A stretch of 64,000 nucleotides of DNA from Streptomyces sp. Tu6071 (GCF_000213055.1 NZ_CM001165.1:6503445-6567444), one strand, 5' to 3'. Counted from the first letter of the stretch, positions 15,556 through 25,444 are shown. The notes: generated from the sequence alone by a model not told the origin. Numbers and translations: made by a program.

Positions 15556-16146
15556 GTGTCCCGTCAGGTGTTCCTCTACGACCCGCCGGAGCGCTTCGTG
15601 GCCGGTACGGTCGGGCTCCCCGGGCGCCGTACCTTCTTCCTCCAGGCCTCGGCCGGTGGCCGGGTCACCAGTGTCGCCCTGGAGAAGACCCAGGTGGCGG
15701 CGCTCGCCGAGCGCATGGACGAGTTGCTGGACGAAGTGGTACGGCGCAGCGGCGGCAACGCCGCGGTCCCGGCCGTCGCGCCCACCGAGGTCGCCGACTC
15801 CGACCCGCTGGACACCCCCGTCGAGGAGGAGTTCCGGGTCGGCACGATGGCGCTCGCCTGGGACGGCGACGCCGAGCGCATGATCGTCGAGGCCCAGGCC
15901 CTCGTCGAACTCGACGCCGAGTCCGAGGACGAACTCGCCGCCGCCGAGGAGCAACTCCTCCAGGACGACGAGAACGGCCCGCCCATGCTGCGGGTCAGGC
16001 TCAGCGGCTCCCAGGCCAGGGCCTTCGCCAAGCGCGCGCTCGACGTCGTCAACGCGGGCCGGCCGCTGTGCCCGCTGTGCAACCTCCCGCTCGACCTCGA
16101 AGGACACGTGTGCCCGCGACAGAACGGATACCGCAGGTCGGCGTGA
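15556..16146 (+). CDS. DUF3090 family protein
   Basis: A 196-residue actinobacterial protein of unknown function (DUF3090, TIGR03847). The N-terminus SRQVFLYDPPERFVAGTVGLPGRRTFFLQA is characteristic. The C-terminus carries a small metal-binding-like motif, CPLC followed by CP (RPLCPLCNLPLDLEGHVCP). The middle is acidic. GTG at 15556 follows AAGGAG-containing leader sequence. The stop codon overlaps the next GTG by 4 nt (GTGA), so it is translationally coupled to the kinase-like gene. This pair is conserved upstream of mshC across actinobacteria. Confidence 0.9.
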   Translation: MSRQVFLYDPPERFVAGTVGLPGRRTFFLQASAGGRVTSVALEKTQVAALAERMDELLDEVVRRSGGNAAVPAVAPTEVADSDPLDTPVEEEFRVGTMALAWDGDAERMIVEAQALVELDAESEDELAAAEEQLLQDDENGPPMLRVRLSGSQARAFAKRALDVVNAGRPLCPLCNLPLDLEGHVCPRQNGYRRSA

Positions 16147-16961
16147 GCGAGCCCACCGGAGCCGAAGCCCCGGACCCCGCCCTCGTCCGCGAGATCCTCA
16201 CCCGCGGCGAGCTGACCGTGCGCGGCCAGATCACCCGCGCCTCCAACGCCGTCCTGCTCTGCGACGCCGCGCTCGACGGGCGGAGCCTCGCCTGCGTGCA
16301 CAAGCCCGTCGCGGGGGAGCGCCCCCTGTGGGACTTCCCGGACGGCAACCTCGCCCGCCGCGAGGTCGCCGCGCACGAGGTGTGCCGGGCGATGGGCTGG
16401 GACTTCGTACCGCCCACCGTGCTCCGCGAGGGGCCCTGGGGCGAGGCGATGACCCAGCTGTGGATCGAGACGTCCGAGGACGGCGGCGGCCTCCTCGCCC
16501 TCCAGGACGCCGAGGAGCCCGAGGAGGGCTGGAAGGCGATCGGCCTCGCGGAGGTCGAGGAGGAGCGCACGGCCCTGCTCGTCCACCGCGACGATCCCCG
16601 CCTGCGCCTCCTCTCGGTCCTGGACGCCGTCATCAACAACGCCGACCGCAAGGGCGGGCACCTCCTCCCCACCCCGGAGGGCCGCCTCCACGCCATCGAC
16701 CACGGCGTCACCTTCCACACGGACAACAAGCTGCGGACCCTGCTGTGGGGCTGGGCGGGCGACCCCCTGCCGGCCGAGGCCCTCGACGCCCTGGCGCTCC
16801 TGGCGGAGGGCCTGGACGGCCCCCTGGCGGCCACTCTGGCTCCTCTCCTGACGGAGGCGGAGATCACGGCGCTGCGGAGCCGGGTGGCGAGCCTGCGCGA
16901 AACGGGCGTCCACCCGGAGCCGAGCGACGAGTGGCCGACGATCCCGTGGCCGCCGGTGTAA
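16143..16961 (+). CDS. PI3/4-kinase-like SCO1/TIGR03843 family protein
   Basis: A 272-residue protein of the actinobacterial TIGR03843 family, distantly related to phosphatidylinositol 3/4-kinase folds. Kinase-like features are ACVHKPVAGERPLWDFPDG (nucleotide-binding lysine), the LSVLDAVINNADRKGGHLL catalytic-loop-like segment (N-N-A-D-R) and LHAIDHGVTFH (metal-binding IDH). It starts at a GTG inside the DUF3090 stop. No substrate is known; phosphorylation of a small molecule or protein is inferred from fold only. It lies just before mshC with intergenic repeats in the gap. Confidence 0.88.
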   Translation: MSEPTGAEAPDPALVREILTRGELTVRGQITRASNAVLLCDAALDGRSLACVHKPVAGERPLWDFPDGNLARREVAAHEVCRAMGWDFVPPTVLREGPWGEAMTQLWIETSEDGGGLLALQDAEEPEEGWKAIGLAEVEEERTALLVHRDDPRLRLLSVLDAVINNADRKGGHLLPTPEGRLHAIDHGVTFHTDNKLRTLLWGWAGDPLPAEALDALALLAEGLDGPLAATLAPLLTEAEITALRSRVASLRETGVHPEPSDEWPTIPWPPV

Positions 16962-16964
16962 GGG

Positions 16965-17073
16965 AATCCAGTCCGTCCGGCGCTCGAGAACCCGCCAGAG
17001 GCAGATCCCCCGCCGGACGGCGCCCCGAGCCCGGACGGCCCGCCCGATCCAGCCCGTCCGGCGCTTGAGGACC
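16965..17073 (+). repeat. Two copies of a dispersed intergenic repeat
   Basis: Copies of the form ATCCAGYCCGTCCGGCGCTYGAG start at 16966 and 17047. The same core is found at 31231 and, inverted, at 14731. Between them the sequence contains further CCGGACGG pieces. Confidence 0.7.
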
Positions 17074-17137
17074 CCCGCCGGAGGCGAAGGCCCCCCGGAT
17101 GGGGCGAACCCGACCACCGGGCCCACCCCCGGCCGGT

Positions 17138-17143
17138 TAACCT
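17138..17143 (+). promoter_or_regulatory. -10 box of a probably leaderless mshC mRNA
   Basis: TAACCT lies 6 nt before the mshC ATG and no Shine-Dalgarno sequence is visible. Confidence 0.4.
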
Positions 17144-17149
17144 CGACGT

Positions 17150-18379
17150 ATGCATTCCTGGCCCGCTTCCGAGGTCCCCGCTCTTCCCGGCAAGGGCCGC
17201 GACCTCCGAATACACGACACCGCGACCAACGGTCCCGTGACGCTCACCCCCGGCGAGGTGGCCCGTATCTACGTCTGCGGGATCACCCCGTACGACGCGA
17301 CGCACATGGGACACGCGGCCACCTACAACGCTTTCGACCTCGTCCAGCGGGTCTGGCTCGACTCCGGCCGCCAGGTGCACTACGTGCAGAACGTCACCGA
17401 CGTGGACGACCCGCTGCTGGAGCGGGCCGTGCGCGACGGCGAGGACTGGACCGGGCTCGCCGAGCGCGAGACCGCCCTGTTCCGCGAGGACATGACCGCG
17501 CTGCGGATGCTGCCCCCGCGCCACTACATCGGCGCCGTCGAGGCGATCCCCGGGATCGTCCCGCTCGTCGAACGCCTGTGCGCCATGGGTGCCGCGTACG
17601 AGCTGGAGGGCGACATCTACTTCTCGGTCGCCTCCGACCGGCACTTCGGCGAGGTCTCGAACCTCGACGCCGAGGCGATGCGGCTGCTCTCCGCCGAGCG
17701 CGGGGGCGACCCGGAGCGTCCCGGCAAGAAGAACCCGCTCGACCCGATGCTGTGGATGGCCGCCCGCGAGGGCGAGCCGAGCTGGGACGGCGGGAGCCTC
17801 GGCCGCGGCCGGCCCGGCTGGCACATCGAGTGCGTCGCCATCGCGCTCGACCACCTCGGCATGGGCTTCGACGTGCAGGGCGGCGGCTCCGACCTCGCCT
17901 TCCCGCACCACGAGATGGGCGCCTCGCACGCCCAGGTCCTCACCGGCGAGCACCCCTTCGCACGCTCCTACGTGCACGCGGGGATGGTCGGTCTCGACGG
18001 CGAGAAGATGTCGAAGTCCAAGGGCAACCTGGTCTTCGTCTCGCGGCTCCGCAAGGACGGCGTCGACCCGGCGGCGATCCGCCTCGCCCTGCTCGCGCAC
18101 CACTACCGCGCGGACTGGGAGTGGACCGCCGAGGGCCTCCAGGAGGCCGTGGACCGGCTCGCCCGCTGGCGCGCCGCCGTCTCGCGGCCCGACGGCCCCT
18201 CGGCGGAGGCGCTCGTCGAAGAGGTACGGGACGCGCTCGCCGACGATCTCGACTCGCCGCGCGCCCTGCTCGCCTTCGACCGCTGGGCCGCCCGCCAGCA
18301 GGAGACCGGCGGCGAGGACACGGGCGCTCCGGGCCTCGTCTCGCGCACGGCCGACGCCCTCCTCGGCGTCGCGCTGTGA
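17150..18379 (+). CDS. mshC: Cysteine:glucosaminyl-inositol ligase MshC
   Basis: A 409-residue ATP-dependent ligase that joins cysteine to GlcN-Ins, the third step of mycothiol synthesis in the cytoplasm. It is a class I cysteinyl-tRNA-synthetase relative lacking the tRNA-binding C-terminal part. Visible: the zinc/cysteine-binding start [10 protein letters not shown] (Cys43), HIGH equivalent THMGH (51-55), [15 protein letters not shown], the FPHHE zinc ligands and KMSKS (286-290). The adjacent histidine phosphatase, DUF3090 and kinase-like genes form the conserved msh-linked block. A strong hairpin follows the stop. Confidence 0.95.
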   Translation: MHSWPASEVPALPGKGRDLRIHDTATNGPVTLTPGEVARIYVCGITPYDATHMGHAATYNAFDLVQRVWLDSGRQVHYVQNVTDVDDPLLERAVRDGEDWTGLAERETALFREDMTALRMLPPRHYIGAVEAIPGIVPLVERLCAMGAAYELEGDIYFSVASDRHFGEVSNLDAEAMRLLSAERGGDPERPGKKNPLDPMLWMAAREGEPSWDGGSLGRGRPGWHIECVAIALDHLGMGFDVQGGGSDLAFPHHEMGASHAQVLTGEHPFARSYVHAGMVGLDGEKMSKSKGNLVFVSRLRKDGVDPAAIRLALLAHHYRADWEWTAEGLQEAVDRLARWRAAVSRPDGPSAEALVEEVRDALADDLDSPRALLAFDRWAARQQETGGEDTGAPGLVSRTADALLGVAL

Positions 18380-18402
18380 CCCGTACGGTCTAGCGCACAC
18401 AC

Positions 18403-18444
18403 GGAGGAGGGGCGGGGCGCCGACCGGCACCCCGCCCCTCCTCC
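18403..18444. terminator. Perfect 15-bp bidirectional terminator
   Basis: Positions 18403-18417 pair with 18430-18444 between the converging mshC and PAC2 genes. Confidence 0.8.
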
Positions 18445-18472
18445 GTACGTACGGCTCCCGCCGGGAGCGGAC

Positions 18473-19660
18473 TCAGTCCTCGCCCGGCCCGTCCTCGTCC
18501 GCGCGCCTCTCCGGCTTCTGCCCGGAGGACTCCGACGCGGAAGCGGACCCGGAGGACCCGGGCCCCGAGGACCCGGACCCGGGCCCCGCGGACTCCGCGG
18601 ACCCCGGCCCGGCGGTGTCGGGCTCAGCGGCACCGGGTTCGGCGGCGTCCGGCCCGGCGGCCTCCGGCCCCGGCTGCTCGTCCTCCGCGTCCTTCTCCTC
18701 CGGCTTCGGCTCCCTCGGCTCCTCCGCCCGCGCCGGTCGCGTGGACCGCGCCCGGTCGCCGCCGGGGCCCGCCGCCTCGCGCCCGAAGCCGGGAGCACCC
18801 GGGCCGCCGGGGCCCGAGCCGGGCTCCCTGCGCCGCAGGTACCGCTCGAACTCGCGCGCGATCGCCTCGCCGCTCGCCTCCGGAAGCTCCGCGGTGTCCC
18901 GCGCCTCCTCCAGCGACTGCACGTACTCGGCGACCTCGCTGTCCTCGGCCGCGAGCTGGTCGACCCCGAGCTGCCAGGCCCGCGCGTCCTCGACCAGCTC
19001 GCCGAGCGGGACCCGCAGGTCGAGCAGGTCCTCCAGGCGGTTGAGCAGGGCGAGGGTCGCCTTCGGGTTCGGCGGCTGCGAGACGTAGTGCGGCACGGCG
19101 GCCCACAGGCTCACCGCCGGGACCCCGGCGTGAGTGCACGCCTCCTGGAGGATGCCGACGATGCCCGTGGGGCCCTCGTACTTCGACTCCTCCAGGTCCA
19201 TCGTGCGCGCGAGGTCGGGATCGGAGGTGACGCCGCTCACCGGGACCGGGCGCGTGTGCGGGGTGTCGCCCAGGAGGGCGCCGAGCACCACGACCATCTC
19301 GACGCCCAGCTCGTGCGCGAAGCCGAGCAGCTCGTTGCAGAACGAGCGCCAGCGCATGGAGGGCTCGATGCCCCGCACCAGCACGAGGTCGCGCGGGCGT
19401 TCACCGGTGATCCGGACGACGGAGAGCCTGGTGGTGGGCCAGGTGATCTTCCGGGTGCCGTCCTCCATGAAGACGGTGGGCCGGTTGACCTGGAAGTCGT
19501 AGTAGTCCTCGGCGTCGAGCGCCGCGAAGACCTCGCCCTTCCACTCCTGCTCCAAGTGCGCGACCGCGCTGGAGGCGGCGTCACCCGCGTCGTTCCAGCC
19601 CTCGAACGCGGCCACCATGATGGGGTCGATCAGCTCGGGGACCCCTTCGAGCTCGATCAC
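18473..19660 (-). CDS. PAC2 family protein with a long acidic tail
   Basis: A 395-residue protein. Residues 1-280 form a PAC2 domain (IMVAAFEGWNDAGDAASSA; VLGALLGDTPHTRPVPV; ESKYEGPTGIVGILQEA; VSLWAAVPHYVSQPPNPKATLALLNRLEDLL), the fold of archaeal/eukaryotic proteasome assembly chaperones. The last 110 residues are a low-complexity Gly/Pro/Ser/Glu tail and probably disordered. The GTG at 19660 has GAAGGAGG upstream, and TAAGGT on the minus strand (19705-19700) is a likely -10. A role in proteasome biology is tempting because the full 20S locus lies 25 kb away, but it is not shown. Confidence 0.88.
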   Translation of the reverse strand: MIELEGVPELIDPIMVAAFEGWNDAGDAASSAVAHLEQEWKGEVFAALDAEDYYDFQVNRPTVFMEDGTRKITWPTTRLSVVRITGERPRDLVLVRGIEPSMRWRSFCNELLGFAHELGVEMVVVLGALLGDTPHTRPVPVSGVTSDPDLARTMDLEESKYEGPTGIVGILQEACTHAGVPAVSLWAAVPHYVSQPPNPKATLALLNRLEDLLDLRVPLGELVEDARAWQLGVDQLAAEDSEVAEYVQSLEEARDTAELPEASGEAIAREFERYLRRREPGSGPGGPGAPGFGREAAGPGGDRARSTRPARAEEPREPKPEEKDAEDEQPGPEAAGPDAAEPGAAEPDTAGPGSAESAGPGSGSSGPGSSGSASASESSGQKPERRADEDGPGED

Positions 19661-19775
19661 CCACCGCCTCCTTCGGACGTGTTCCCAGACATACGCCCCA
19701 CCTTACGGCGTGGGCGGGAGACCTCCGCGGTCCCCTGCGAGGAGAACGCCCGATCACTGCCCCGCACGCCCCGGC

Positions 19776-20858
19776 TTACTCCTCCCCGCTCTCCTCGCCG
19801 TCCTCCCACAGCGTGGTCGGCGCCTCGCGCCGCACGACGGGGAGCACCTCCTCGGCGAAGCGCTGCAACAGCTCCAGCTGCTCGCCGCAGGGGAGGCCGA
19901 AGCCGTCGACGCTGATCGACTGGAGGTCGTGGCGGTAGGAGGCGTGGAAGCCGAGCAGCTTGTCGACGACCTGCTGCGGCGAGCCGATGAGCTGCGGTCC
20001 TTCCTTGATCGCCTCCTCGATCGTCGCGAAGGGGGTGTTGTAGCCGGCCTTCCCCGCGAGGTGCGGTTTGAAGTTCTGCCGCACAGACGCCTCGTACAGC
20101 TCGCGGTAGCGGCTGATCGCCTCCTCGGCCGTGTCGGCGAGGAGCAGACCGCCGGAACCGGCGGCGACGCGGGCCTTCGCGGGGTCGTGCCCGTGGGCGG
20201 CGAACCGCTCGCGGTAGTGAGCGACGAGACGTACGTACGCCTCGCGCGGCTGGATCGCGTTGGCGGTGAAGAGCGGGTCGCCGTGGCGCGCGGCCAGCTC
20301 GGTGGAGTGGAGGCTCGTCGCCGAGCCGTGCCAGACGGTGGGCGGGCCCGCGTACGGGCGCGGCACGGTCGTGACGTCCTTGAGCGGCGGACGGAACTCG
20401 CCCTCCCAGTCGACGCCCTCCTCGCGCCACAGCCGGCGCAGCAGCTCGTACTTCTCCGCCTGGAGGTCCCACTGCCGTTCCTCGTCGAGGCCGTAGAGCG
20501 AGAAGTGCCCCGCCTCCGCGCCCTTGCCGATGACGAGTTCGAGGCGGCCCGCGGCGAGCTGGTCGAGCGTCGCGTAGTCCTCGGCGACCCGCACGGGGTC
20601 GAGGATCGCGAGCACCGTCACGCCCGTGAGCAGCTTGATCCGCCGCGTACGGGCGGCTATCGCGCCGAGCACGACGGTGGGCGAGGAGGAGAGGAAGGCC
20701 CCCGCGTGCCGCTCGCCGACCGCGAAGGCGTCGAAGCCGAGCGCCTCGGCCGCCTCGGCGAGCGCGAGGACGTCCTGGAACCTCTCGGCGGCCGGGCGCA
20801 CCGCGGCGGTGAGGGGGTGGGGCGCGTGCTGGATGAGGCTGAGCACCTGAAACTTCAT
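19776..20858 (-). CDS. LLM class flavin-dependent oxidoreductase
   Basis: A 360-residue bacterial-luciferase-like monooxygenase or oxidoreductase. Features: FQVLSLIQHAPHPLTA start, FDAFAVGERHAGAFLSSSPTVVLGAIAARTRRIKLLTGVTVL, DYATLDQLAAGRLELVIGKG, and the GSPQQVVDKLL element near the C-terminus. These fit the FMN-type subfamily rather than the F420 type. The start is the ATG at 20858, where family homology begins; no Shine-Dalgarno is seen, but CACAGT lies 7 nt upstream, suggesting a leaderless mRNA. It lies downstream of the glycerol operon but is cut off from it by a hairpin. Confidence 0.9.
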   Translation of the reverse strand: MKFQVLSLIQHAPHPLTAAVRPAAERFQDVLALAEAAEALGFDAFAVGERHAGAFLSSSPTVVLGAIAARTRRIKLLTGVTVLAILDPVRVAEDYATLDQLAAGRLELVIGKGAEAGHFSLYGLDEERQWDLQAEKYELLRRLWREEGVDWEGEFRPPLKDVTTVPRPYAGPPTVWHGSATSLHSTELAARHGDPLFTANAIQPREAYVRLVAHYRERFAAHGHDPAKARVAAGSGGLLLADTAEEAISRYRELYEASVRQNFKPHLAGKAGYNTPFATIEEAIKEGPQLIGSPQQVVDKLLGFHASYRHDLQSISVDGFGLPCGEQLELLQRFAEEVLPVVRREAPTTLWEDGEESGEE

Positions 20859-20990
20859 GACGACCACTGTGCGCGGCGAGTGTTGCGGCACTGTGGCGGC
20901 GGTACGAAGCCGGAGCGGGGGCGGGTGTGCGGGACGCCCGGCGCCCGGGTGCGGAAGGGCGGGCGCGCCGCCCGCCGCCCGGGTACGGAA

Positions 20991-21024
20991 GCGGGGCGGC
21001 ACGCTCGCTCGCGCACCGCCCCGC
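20991..21024 (-). terminator. Terminator of the glpFKD operon
   Basis: GCGGGGCGG (20991-20999) pairs with CCGCCCCGC (21016-21024), starting 45 nt after the glpD stop. Confidence 0.65.
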
Positions 21025-21068
21025 CGGTCCCCTCACAGGCCCCGTGCGGGCCTCCGAGGGGTCCTCGC

Positions 21069-22682
21069 TCAGCTCTCGCGCTCGGCGAGGACCTTCGCGA
21101 CCCGCTCGCGCAGCGCGTCGTCCGTGAGTCCGCGGATCGTCAGCGTCGTACGGCGCCGCAGCACGTCGTCCGGGGTCTCGGCCCACTCGTGGTCGCGGGC
21201 CCACACGACCTGCGCCCAGATCTCCGGGGCCTCCGGGTGGATGCGCTCGCCCAGCTCGGGGTGCTCGTTGGCGAGGCGCGCGATGTCGAAGGCGAGGGAG
21301 CCGTAGTGCGTCGCGAGGTGCTGCGCGGTGTCGGCGGCCATCTCGGTGCCCGCGCCCTGGTGATCGACGAGCAGCCGGTGCTTGACGGCGAGCGGGTTGG
21401 CGACGCCGGGCAGCGGCATCTTCGAGGGCAGCTCGGAGATGGGCTCCATGTCGTCGCCGAGCGGGTGCCCGGGGAGCGAGGCGAGCTTGTTCATGACCGT
21501 GCGGCCGATGTGCCGGAACGTCGTCCACTTGCCGCCCGCGACGGAGAGCATGCCGCCCGTGCCCTCGGTCACGACCGTCTCGCGCTTCGCCTTCGAGGTG
21601 TCGCCCGGACCGCCGGGGAGCACGCGCAGCCCCGCGAAGGAGTACGTGATGAGCGAGCGGTCGAGCTGCTGGTCCCGCACCGAGAAGGCGGCCTCGTCGA
21701 GGATCTGCGTGATGTCCTTGTCGTTGACCGCGACATCGGCCGGGTCGCCCTCGTACTCCTCGTCGGTCGTGCCGAGCAGGAGCATGTCCTCCCAGGGGAG
21801 GGCGAAGGTGATGCGGTACTTGTCGATCGGCGTCGCGAGCGCGGCGTTCCACGGCGAGGTGCGCTTGAGGACGAGGTGCGCGCCCTTGGAGAGCCGCACC
21901 GAGGGGGCCGCGTGCGGGTCCTCCATCCGGCGCAGGTGGTCCACCCACGGGCCGGTCGCGTTGAGGACGAGCCGCGCGTTGACGCCGAACTCGGTGCCGT
22001 CCGTGCCGTCCTTCAGCTCCACGCCCGTGACACGCCCGTTGGTGAAGCGCAGCCCGGTGACGGCCGCGTGGTTGAGGACGACGGCCCCGGCCTCGACGGC
22101 CGCGCGGACGGTCATGACGGCCATGCGCGCGTCGTTCATCTGGTCGTCGCCGTAGACCGCGACCGCCTTCAGGTTCTCCGTGCGCAGCTCGGGCACGTCG
22201 CGCTGGGCGCGCGCGGGCGAGAGCAGGTGCCCGACGCCGTCGCCGAAGGCGGAGAGCGCCGAGTAGGCGAAGACGCCCGCGCCGAGCTTCGCGGCACCGT
22301 GCGGGCCGCCCTTGTAGACGGGCAGGTAGAAGGTGAGCGGGTTGGCGAGGTGCGGGGCGACCTGCCGCGAGACGGCGCGCCGCTCGAAGTGGTTCTCGGC
22401 GACGAGCTTGACGGCCCCCGTCTGGAGGTAGCGCAGCCCGCCGTGGAGCAGCTTCGAGGAGGCGGAGGAGGTGGCCCCCGCGAAGTCGCCGCTGTCGACG
22501 AGGGCGACCCGCAGCCCGGACTGCGCGGCGTGCCAGGCGGTGGAGATGCCCAGGATGCCGCCGCCGATCACCAGGAGGTCGTAGCTCGCGCGGGAGAGCT
22601 GTTCGCGGGTCTCGGCGCGGCTCGGGCCTGTCCCCGTGGCCGGGTGGGTCCCGAGGCTCGGCAGGTGCTGGACGGTGGTCAT
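21069..22682 (-). CDS. glpD: Glycerol-3-phosphate dehydrogenase (FAD-dependent)
   Basis: A 537-residue membrane-associated flavoenzyme that oxidises glycerol 3-phosphate to dihydroxyacetone phosphate and feeds electrons to the quinone pool. The FAD motif is YDLLVIGGGILGISTAWHAA, followed by SSASSKLLHGGLRYLQTG, the LLGTTDEEYEGDP segment and GGKWTTFRHIGR; the GlpD C-terminal helical domain ends the protein. GAGGAG lies 6 nt before the ATG. It is the last gene of the glycerol operon, 179 nt after glpK. The terminator lies beyond its stop. Confidence 0.95.
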   Translation of the reverse strand: MTTVQHLPSLGTHPATGTGPSRAETREQLSRASYDLLVIGGGILGISTAWHAAQSGLRVALVDSGDFAGATSSASSKLLHGGLRYLQTGAVKLVAENHFERRAVSRQVAPHLANPLTFYLPVYKGGPHGAAKLGAGVFAYSALSAFGDGVGHLLSPARAQRDVPELRTENLKAVAVYGDDQMNDARMAVMTVRAAVEAGAVVLNHAAVTGLRFTNGRVTGVELKDGTDGTEFGVNARLVLNATGPWVDHLRRMEDPHAAPSVRLSKGAHLVLKRTSPWNAALATPIDKYRITFALPWEDMLLLGTTDEEYEGDPADVAVNDKDITQILDEAAFSVRDQQLDRSLITYSFAGLRVLPGGPGDTSKAKRETVVTEGTGGMLSVAGGKWTTFRHIGRTVMNKLASLPGHPLGDDMEPISELPSKMPLPGVANPLAVKHRLLVDHQGAGTEMAADTAQHLATHYGSLAFDIARLANEHPELGERIHPEAPEIWAQVVWARDHEWAETPDDVLRRRTTLTIRGLTDDALRERVAKVLAERES

Positions 22683-22861
22683 GTCGTGCTCCTCGTCATG
22701 CGTTCCGGAGGTGGTCGCGGGGCGCGTGCCTTCTGGGCGGGGCACCCGCGGCTCCCTCCGGTGATCCGGGTCGGTTCCCGGAGGGGGTCCGGGGCGGGGT
22801 CCCGAGCGGGCGCGACCTCTTCGTCTCGTGCGCCCGCCCCGGGCCCCGGCCCGGCGGGGGT

Positions 22862-24412
22862 TCAGCTCTCGTCGTCGTCCAGCCAGCCCATGGTGCGCTG
22901 GACGGCCTTGCGCCACTTCTTGTACTCGGCCTCGCGGGTCTCCTCCGGCATCTTCGGCGTCCACTCGGCCGCCCGGCGCCAGTTGGCCCGCAGTTCCTCG
23001 ACGTCGTTCCAGAAACCGACCGCGAGACCGGCCGCGTACGCCGCTCCCAGACACGTGGTCTCGGCCACCATCGGCCGCACCACGGGCGCGTCGAGCACGT
23101 CCGAGAGCGTCTGCATCAGCAGATTGTTCGAGGTCATGCCGCCGTCCACCTTGAGGGCGGTCAGCTCGACCCCGGAGTCCTTGTTCATCGCGTCCGCGAT
23201 CTCCCTGGTCTGCCAGGCGGTGGCCTCCAGGACGGCGCGGGCGATGTGCGCCTTCGTCACGTACCGGGTGAGCCCGGCGATCACGCCGCGCGCGTCCGGG
23301 CGCCAGTACGGGGCGAAGAGACCGGAGAAGGCGGGGACGAAGTAGGCGCCGCCGTTGTCCTCGACGGAGGAGGCGAGCGTCTCGATCTCGGCCGCCGAGT
23401 TGATGAGGCCCATCTGGTCCCGCATCCACTGCACGAGCGAACCGGTGACCGCGATCGAGCCCTCCAGGGCGTACACCGGCTTCTGGTCGCCGATGCGGTA
23501 GCCGACCGTGGTGAGCAGTCCGCTGTAGGAGTTGATCGCCTTCGTACCGGTGTTGATCAGCATGAAGGTGCCGGTGCCGTACGTGGACTTCGCCTCGCCC
23601 TCGGCGAAACACGTCTGCCCGAAGAGCGCGGCCTGCTGGTCGCCGAGCGCCGAGGCGACCGGGATGCCGCCTAGCACGTCGCCGAGCAGCCCGCCCTTGA
23701 CCTCGCCGTAGACCTCGGCGGAGGAACGGATCTCGGGGAGCACCGACTTGGGCACGCCGATCGAGGCGCAGATCTTGTCGTCCCACTCCAGCGTGCGCAG
23801 GTTCATCAGGAGGGTGCGCGAGGCGTTGGTGACGTCGGTGACGTGCACGCCGCCGTTGACGCCGCCGGTCAGGTTCCAGATGACCCAGGAGTCCATCGTG
23901 CCGAAGAGCAGGTCGCCCCGGTCGGCCCGCTCCTGGAGCCCCTCGACGTTGTCGAGCAGCCAGCGGATCTTCGGGCCGGCGAAGTACGAGGAGAGCGGGA
24001 GGCCCGTCTCGCGCCGGAAGCGGTCCGCGCCGACGTTGCGGCCCAGTTCCTTGCAGAGCGCGTCGGTACGCGTGTCCTGCCAGACGATCGCGTGGTGCAC
24101 CGGCTCGCCGGTGTGCCGGTCCCACAGCATCGTGGTCTCGCGCTGGTTGGTGATGCCGATCGCCTTGACGTCGTCCTTGGTGATCCCGGCCTTGCGGATC
24201 GCCCCGGCGACGACCTCCTGCACGTTGTCCCAGATCTCGGAGGCGTCGTGCTCGACCCAGCCCGGCTTCGGGAGGATCTGCTCGTGCTCCTTCTGGTCGA
24301 CCGAGACGATCCGGCCGTCGCGGTCGAAGACGATGCAGCGGCTCGACGTCGTGCCCTGGTCGATCGCGGCGATGAAGGGGCCGGTGCCGTGTCCTGTGGT
24401 GGGGGTGCTCAT
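22862..24412 (-). CDS. glpK: Glycerol kinase
   Basis: A 516-residue FGGY-family kinase that converts glycerol to glycerol 3-phosphate with ATP, trapping it in the cell. Features: [20 protein letters not shown] (phosphate-binding loop 1), [43 protein letters not shown] and [14 protein letters not shown]. The ATG is preceded by AGGAG. It lies between glpF and glpD in the operon. Length is the same as in other bacterial glycerol kinases. Confidence 0.97.
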   Translation of the reverse strand: MSTPTTGHGTGPFIAAIDQGTTSSRCIVFDRDGRIVSVDQKEHEQILPKPGWVEHDASEIWDNVQEVVAGAIRKAGITKDDVKAIGITNQRETTMLWDRHTGEPVHHAIVWQDTRTDALCKELGRNVGADRFRRETGLPLSSYFAGPKIRWLLDNVEGLQERADRGDLLFGTMDSWVIWNLTGGVNGGVHVTDVTNASRTLLMNLRTLEWDDKICASIGVPKSVLPEIRSSAEVYGEVKGGLLGDVLGGIPVASALGDQQAALFGQTCFAEGEAKSTYGTGTFMLINTGTKAINSYSGLLTTVGYRIGDQKPVYALEGSIAVTGSLVQWMRDQMGLINSAAEIETLASSVEDNGGAYFVPAFSGLFAPYWRPDARGVIAGLTRYVTKAHIARAVLEATAWQTREIADAMNKDSGVELTALKVDGGMTSNNLLMQTLSDVLDAPVVRPMVAETTCLGAAYAAGLAVGFWNDVEELRANWRRAAEWTPKMPEETREAEYKKWRKAVQRTMGWLDDDES

Positions 24413-24496
24413 GAGTGGCGCTCCTGTTACGTCATACGTCGGTGTACGTCGTGGTGCGGGCGGGTCGCGTGACCCGGGCGCGGTGCGGGGCCTCGC

Positions 24497-25297
24497 TCAG
24501 GCGAAGCAGAGCTTGTAGACCCCGCCGGCCGCCGCGGCGCCGATGAGCGGCGCGACCACCGGAATCCACGCGTACCCCCAGTCCGAGCCGCCCTTGTTCT
24601 TGAGCGGGAGGAGGGAGTGGATGATGCGGGGGCCGAGGTCACGTACCGGGTTGATGGCGTACCCGGTCGGGCCGCCGAGCGAGAGACCGATACCGACCAC
24701 GACGAGGGCCGTGATGAGCACGCCCAGGGTGCCGAGACCCTTGCCGCTGTCGTTGAGGCCCTGCGTGAGGATCGCGAGGACCAGCACGAAGGTGGCGATG
24801 ACCTCGGTCATCACGTTCTGCACGGTGTTGCGGATCTCGGGGCCCGTGGAGAAGACGCCGAGGAGCGGGCCCGCCTTGGGCGAGGCCTGCTTCTCGATGT
24901 CCACGAGGCCCTCCTCGCCCTTGGGGCCGGGGCTCACGAACTCGGGGTCCGCGAGGTGCGCCTTGAACTGCCCGTAGTAGGCGAGCCAGACCAGGACGGC
25001 GCCGACCATCGCGCCGGCCAGCTGCGAACCCATGTAGAGCGGTACGTCGCTCCACTTGGTGCCGCCCTCGATGGCGAGGCCCAGCGTGACCGCCGGGTTG
25101 AGGTGGGCCCCGGAGGGGCCGCTCGCGATGTAGGCGCCGGTGAGGACGGCGAAACCCCAGCCGAAGGCGATGGCGACCCAGCCCGCCTCGTACGCCTTCG
25201 ACCGCTTGAAGGTGATGGCGGCGCACACACCGCCACCGAGCAGTACCAGAACGGCGGTCCCGATGAACTCGCCGAAGAAAATATCGGAGCTGGACAC
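24497..25297 (-). CDS. glpF: Glycerol facilitator (aquaglyceroporin)
   Basis: A 266-residue MIP family channel with six hydrophobic helices and two half-helices. The first signature is [12 protein letters not shown]. The second is [12 protein letters not shown], where the usual NPA is NPV but Arg and Asp of the glycerol-specific NPARD motif are kept. The loop of about 40 residues between helices 3 and 4 ([22 protein letters not shown]) is typical of actinobacterial GlpF. GTG at 25297 follows AAAGGAGT. It is the first gene of the glycerol operon; a candidate GylR operator lies about 130 nt upstream. Confidence 0.95.
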   Translation of the reverse strand: MSSSDIFFGEFIGTAVLVLLGGGVCAAITFKRSKAYEAGWVAIAFGWGFAVLTGAYIASGPSGAHLNPAVTLGLAIEGGTKWSDVPLYMGSQLAGAMVGAVLVWLAYYGQFKAHLADPEFVSPGPKGEEGLVDIEKQASPKAGPLLGVFSTGPEIRNTVQNVMTEVIATFVLVLAILTQGLNDSGKGLGTLGVLITALVVVGIGLSLGGPTGYAINPVRDLGPRIIHSLLPLKNKGGSDWGYAWIPVVAPLIGAAAAGGVYKLCFA

Positions 25298-25425
25298 CCG
25301 CGACTCCTTTGTCCTTCGTCCAGGGGTGGCGAACCCCTTGTCCCCGGGGGGTGGGCCACCTCCGGTGAGGAGGGGGCGCTGCCGACCCGTGGCGTCTTGC
25401 CACCCTAGCGCTGATTCCCGTCAAC

Positions 25426-25444
25426 TGTTCGACAATGCCGACCA
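25426..25444 (-). promoter_or_regulatory. Candidate GylR operator at the glpF promoter
   Basis: TGTTCGACA-A-TGCCGACCA is an imperfect palindrome (7 of 9 half-site bases agree). A 15-of-19-like match occurs in the gylR promoter. It covers the -35 region upstream of TAGGGT. IclR-type dimers are expected to bind such sites and release on glycerol or glycerol 3-phosphate. Confidence 0.5.
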
